In this document: piece after piece, positions 61,254-64,000 of the stretch | Position numbering within the stretch: the first letter of the stretch is position 1 | Layout of the letters: each line of letters opens with the position of its first letter | DNA from: Coprinus comatus | Taxonomy: Eukaryota; Basidiomycota; Agaricomycetes; Agaricales; Agaricaceae | Reading direction: 5' to 3' | Length of the DNA: 64,000 nucleotides | Assembly: GCA_034638255.1 (NCBI GenBank) | Contig: JAWPGT010000017.1 | Location: forward strand, 434,001 to 498,000 | Program-made: the position numbers and the translations under genes | Notes under the pieces: generated by a model | What the model was told of the DNA's origin: nothing | Databases searched by the model: none | The model's input: only the letters and a program-made list of their open reading frames with translations

Positions 61254-61750
61254 CTAAATAAGTCGTAGAGCCGACCAGTCCTGGACTTCCATGCCAGAAG
61301 AACGGCAGAAGCCAACGATATCGGTGGATTCTACGGCAGAATCAAGCTTTTGAATAATTGTCGACTCCTTGAGCAAGTCGAGAATGAACTTGACAGCCTC
61401 GATCTGGTCTCGGTGTTTGAATAAACAGGCGTATTTTCTTTTCAGGGATGCATTCGGAGGAGACAAAATTGTGTTTCATGGGATTGCCATTTTTTACCGA
61501 CTCCAGCGCTCGCGCTTACTGGTTCCCGTACAGGGTCAACTTTCAAACGGCCTCTGAGAAAATTCTGAAAAACAAGTACCAGGGGTAGATAGCAATGCTT
61601 GTTGGGAGTGGCAAAAGTTCTCTTCTCGTAGCACAAAACAGCTTCTTGAGCGTCTACGGTACCTCTGTACCGTAAACCATGTGGGCGATGTCCTTTCTGA
61701 ACGTTAGGATCAATTTTAAAAGTAGGTGACAGAGCAAGAGAATTAGACAA
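61254..61750 (-). pseudogene. Fragment of an unknown gene upstream of ICL/PEPM copy 2
   Basis: Two overlapping frames, 61750-61442 and 61466-61254, may be exons of one gene. The second contains KRKYACLFKHRDQIEAVKF, resembling a stretch near copy 1. No family is recognised and no clean splice joins the pieces, so this is probably a decaying gene, less damaged than its counterpart at 55.85-56.29 kb. Confidence 0.35.
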
Positions 61751-62176
61751 TTCAAAAGAAGAGTTAAGTTGGAGTAAAGGTGTTGAAACCGGAGTTTCCT
61801 TGCACCAAATTTCCCAGTGTATGCATGATTGATCGAGAATCTGAAGTCAAAGTTGACGTTTATGTTCGTATTGACTCTTGTTTGACCATGGAGATATGTT
61901 GTGCGGTTTTAAGACGGAATTTCCGATCGTCAAAAAGACATTCTTCTCTTCGGAGTCACGAAGTGGAGTTCAGAACTTGAGCTGCAGCAAGACAAAGCAA
62001 TGGCATTCGCTACAGGATTATCGGAGTATAACCAGCTAGTATCCTTCGAAAAGGTACTTTGTAAGTGTTTCAGTAATAGGAGTATTAGTTTTGAAGCAAG
62101 TGTGTCAATCCAAAGGTGAGAGTAGTAAAAGAGGAAAGTGATCAAGAGGTAGTGCCGGGTCAAGCGGGCCGGTGCA
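61751..62176. other. Intergenic
   Basis: Short frames only; contains the presumed promoter of the endonuclease/exonuclease/phosphatase-family gene. Confidence 0.4.
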
Positions 62177-63316
62177 TTGTTGTTCCCCAACTGCTGTCAG
62201 AGAAAGTTTCAAAGTGCCGGTCAGCTCTACTCAACTATACCCAGTTTTCCACTTCTAGACATGATTCCTTATAGACACGCGTTCCGCACGATGTCAACAA
62301 CAGCCGGAAACTCCCCACAGGTCGGATCCCAATGGCAACACGTTGGGCCTAATTTCTACAATCTATCACCCAAATATCAGCAACCATTATATCATTACAA
62401 CACACAAAGTAATTCCTGGATTCCAGTTCACAACCCTGTATCCCCTTACCACACATTCCTCCATCTCAAAATACTTTCCTGGAACATTGATTTCGCTGTA
62501 AAACATGTAGGGAAAAGGACTAAAGACATACTGAACTACATTGAATCTCAAATATACATACCAACTCAAGGAAACGAAACCGAACTCGATATCCCCTTAA
62601 TCATAATGTTTCAAGAAGTCAGTTCTCAAGCCTTCCCAATCCTACTTTCTCATCCATTTATCCGAACTCATTACGATCTTACAACTATATCTTGTGGACA
62701 ATTCGAAGCTCACTATGGTACCGTTTCATGTGTACCTAAAATCCTTACACCATTCGTCTCATCTATCTCCCGTTTTCCTTTCTTAACAAGTGGAATGGGA
62801 CGAGATGCATTAATTCTTGATTTGGATCTACCTTATTATCCAGAACAATCACAACCACACATGGATACTCTTAATCCCAATCCCAATCAAGACACCATTC
62901 GTATCAGAATAGCAAACACCCACTTGGAATCTCTACGTGGTCGTTCAGATACCGAACGTCAAACTCAACTTCGTTCTATTTCTAAACTGATATTCGCTGT
63001 TCACGGAGGTCTTGTCGCAGGTGACATGAATGCAATAGCACCCACAGATTTTTCATTACCTCGATCTGTTGGATTGATTGATTGTTGGGAGGTTTTGAAG
63101 TCGGATGCACCTGAAGTTGAAGGACATACTTGGGGATATCAATCTGGACCTAGAAATCGTTGGCCTGCTAGACGATTAGACAAGGTTCTTATTTCCGGAG
63201 GTTTGGAACCTGTGAGTATTGAAAGATTTGGAGTTGGTGAACAAACCAAGGGATTACAACCACAAATGTGGCTTACAGATCATTACGGTTTAATTGCACA
63301 AGTAAAGATAATATGA
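62177..63316 (+). CDS. Endonuclease/exonuclease/phosphatase-family protein (TDP2-like)
   Basis: Metal-dependent phosphodiesterase fold. The single frame is up to 379 aa; an internal Met at 62291 (MSTTAGNSPQ) is the more likely start if the first 38 residues are not used, although they could be a mitochondrial presequence. Family motifs in order: LKILSWNID (Asn), FQEVSSQ (metal-binding Glu), IANTHLESL, LVAGDMNAI (Asp and Asn), RRLDKVLISGG and TDHYGLIAQV (Asp-His pair). The TWGYQSG and RRLDK spacing resembles tyrosyl-DNA phosphodiesterase 2 relatives in fungi, but the natural substrate is not determined. Confidence 0.88.
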   Translation: MLFPNCCQRKFQSAGQLYSTIPSFPLLDMIPYRHAFRTMSTTAGNSPQVGSQWQHVGPNFYNLSPKYQQPLYHYNTQSNSWIPVHNPVSPYHTFLHLKILSWNIDFAVKHVGKRTKDILNYIESQIYIPTQGNETELDIPLIIMFQEVSSQAFPILLSHPFIRTHYDLTTISCGQFEAHYGTVSCVPKILTPFVSSISRFPFLTSGMGRDALILDLDLPYYPEQSQPHMDTLNPNPNQDTIRIRIANTHLESLRGRSDTERQTQLRSISKLIFAVHGGLVAGDMNAIAPTDFSLPRSVGLIDCWEVLKSDAPEVEGHTWGYQSGPRNRWPARRLDKVLISGGLEPVSIERFGVGEQTKGLQPQMWLTDHYGLIAQVKII

Positions 63317-63455
63317 AGTACTGAAAAGGTATAATTGCGATATAAAAATACAGTGAGGTGTCTCTAACTAATAATGTCCACCCAATCCCAAAAGCAAATA
63401 GATAAAGATGAAAAACAAAAAGCAAAACAAAAAAAGATTATAAAAAAAATCAAGT

Positions 63456-63874
63456 TCAAATCGTCGAAGGCAATTCATCAATCTGCCTCTTCAAATCCAT
63501 CAATATAGGTCCAGCCTCCAACAAACTCAACGGACACTTCGGACACCCATCCACACAAGTCGTCTTCAAAAACTCCCAATCAAATATCCCATCCGTAGTC
63601 GGTCTAATCATCAACTCCTTCTTCACCTTATTAACAAATTCATGCCACCATTTCGGATTCCCATACGCACTATGTCCATAACTATTACATTGTGGACATT
63701 TCAATGTTCTTGGAGGTTTTAACAATTCCATTGCTTGTTGTGATCTTGTTCGATGTAAATAGATTAATCTTTGATATGAATAGGCTGTGATGTATTTCAT
63801 TTCATCACATAATGGTGTTGAGAGAATATCGATTCCTAAGGTATATTTTGATGCAATCTTGGCTTCTTCCTCTA
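63456..63874 (-). CDS. BTB-type protein, C-terminal exon (partial, runs off the window)
   Basis: The last exon begins at 63874 after an intron (63875-63998, acceptor TTTCAG, donor GTAAGT at the very end of the window) and ends at 63456. It encodes YTAYSYQRLIYLHRTR-type helices, then KCPQCNSYGHSAYGNPKWWHEFV and a CVDGCPKCPLSLLEAG segment. This Cys-pair and WW pattern is what I associate with the C-terminal part of agaricomycete BTB/POZ proteins. The BTB domain itself would lie beyond 64000, so the call is tentative. Confidence 0.6.
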
Positions 63875-64000
63875 ACTGAAACAAGCACCAAAGTAAGTAA
63901 ACAAACCAATTTACGATAATTTCAAGTTCGAAAACAAAGAAAAGGGTATGTATATAAATAAAACGAATGGTAATATATAAAGAAAAAGAAAAACTTACAT

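Overview
The window looks like nuclear DNA of a basidiomycete fungus, probably an agaricomycete. Nearly all conserved genes are split by many short introns (about 45-75 nt, GT...AG, often with a CTAAC/CTAAT-like branch site). Genes are dense and lie on both strands. The families present fit this: agaric-type F-box proteins, BTB proteins, a cellular RNA-dependent RNA polymerase, GH28 pectinase, GEP4 and PalI/Rim9. No rRNA, tRNA, CRISPR array or intact transposon was recognised. All gene models were read by eye; exon limits are given where splice phase and conserved protein sequence agree.

Left part (0.5-18.8 kb) is accessory in character. It holds two tandem pairs of lineage-specific proteins. 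Pair 1 (515-2692, 3634-5252) are large disordered proteins with a shared helical C-terminal domain. Pair 2 (9859-10934, 11589-12403) are smaller basic, Ser-rich proteins. Each pair shares promoter boxes as well as coding sequence. Between and after them lie an RluA/RIB2-type pseudouridine synthase gene (5614-7933), an orphan minus-strand ORF, a stand-alone MoCo-sulfurase-like aminotransferase (13394-15436) and a broken small gene of a fungal unknown family (17796-18328).

Middle part (18.8-40.5 kb): a USO1/p115 vesicle-tethering factor, a small orphan gene, a secreted 13-exon GH28 polygalacturonase, two tandem F-box genes (the second frameshifted), a 1,374-aa cellular RdRP of the RNAi type, a divergently transcribed SAM-domain protein and a BTB-like protein.

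Right part (40.8-64 kb) is mostly housekeeping: mitochondrial ABC half-transporter (MDL1/ABCB10-like), monoacylglycerol lipase, clathrin light chain, GEP4-type phosphatidylglycerophosphatase, NPY1/NUDT12-like Nudix hydrolase, PalI/Rim9 pH-signalling membrane protein, a divergent calmodulin, PhzF-family isomerase and an endonuclease/exonuclease/phosphatase-family protein. Between the lipase/clathrin cluster and the Nudix gene sits a 111-aa ORF that is only the N-terminal domain of an RdRP. Two almost identical isocitrate-lyase/PEP-mutase genes lie as direct repeats 5,477 bp apart on either side of the PhzF gene. A partial BTB-like C-terminus runs off the right edge.

The main points for a second look are the stand-alone RdRP N-terminal domain, the sharply bounded near-identity of the ICL/PEPM repeat inside an older duplication, the tandem orphan families with conserved promoters, the micro-exon calmodulin gene, and a cluster of single-base homopolymer lesions in three adjacent conserved genes at 43.6-46.1 kb that most resembles local assembly error.
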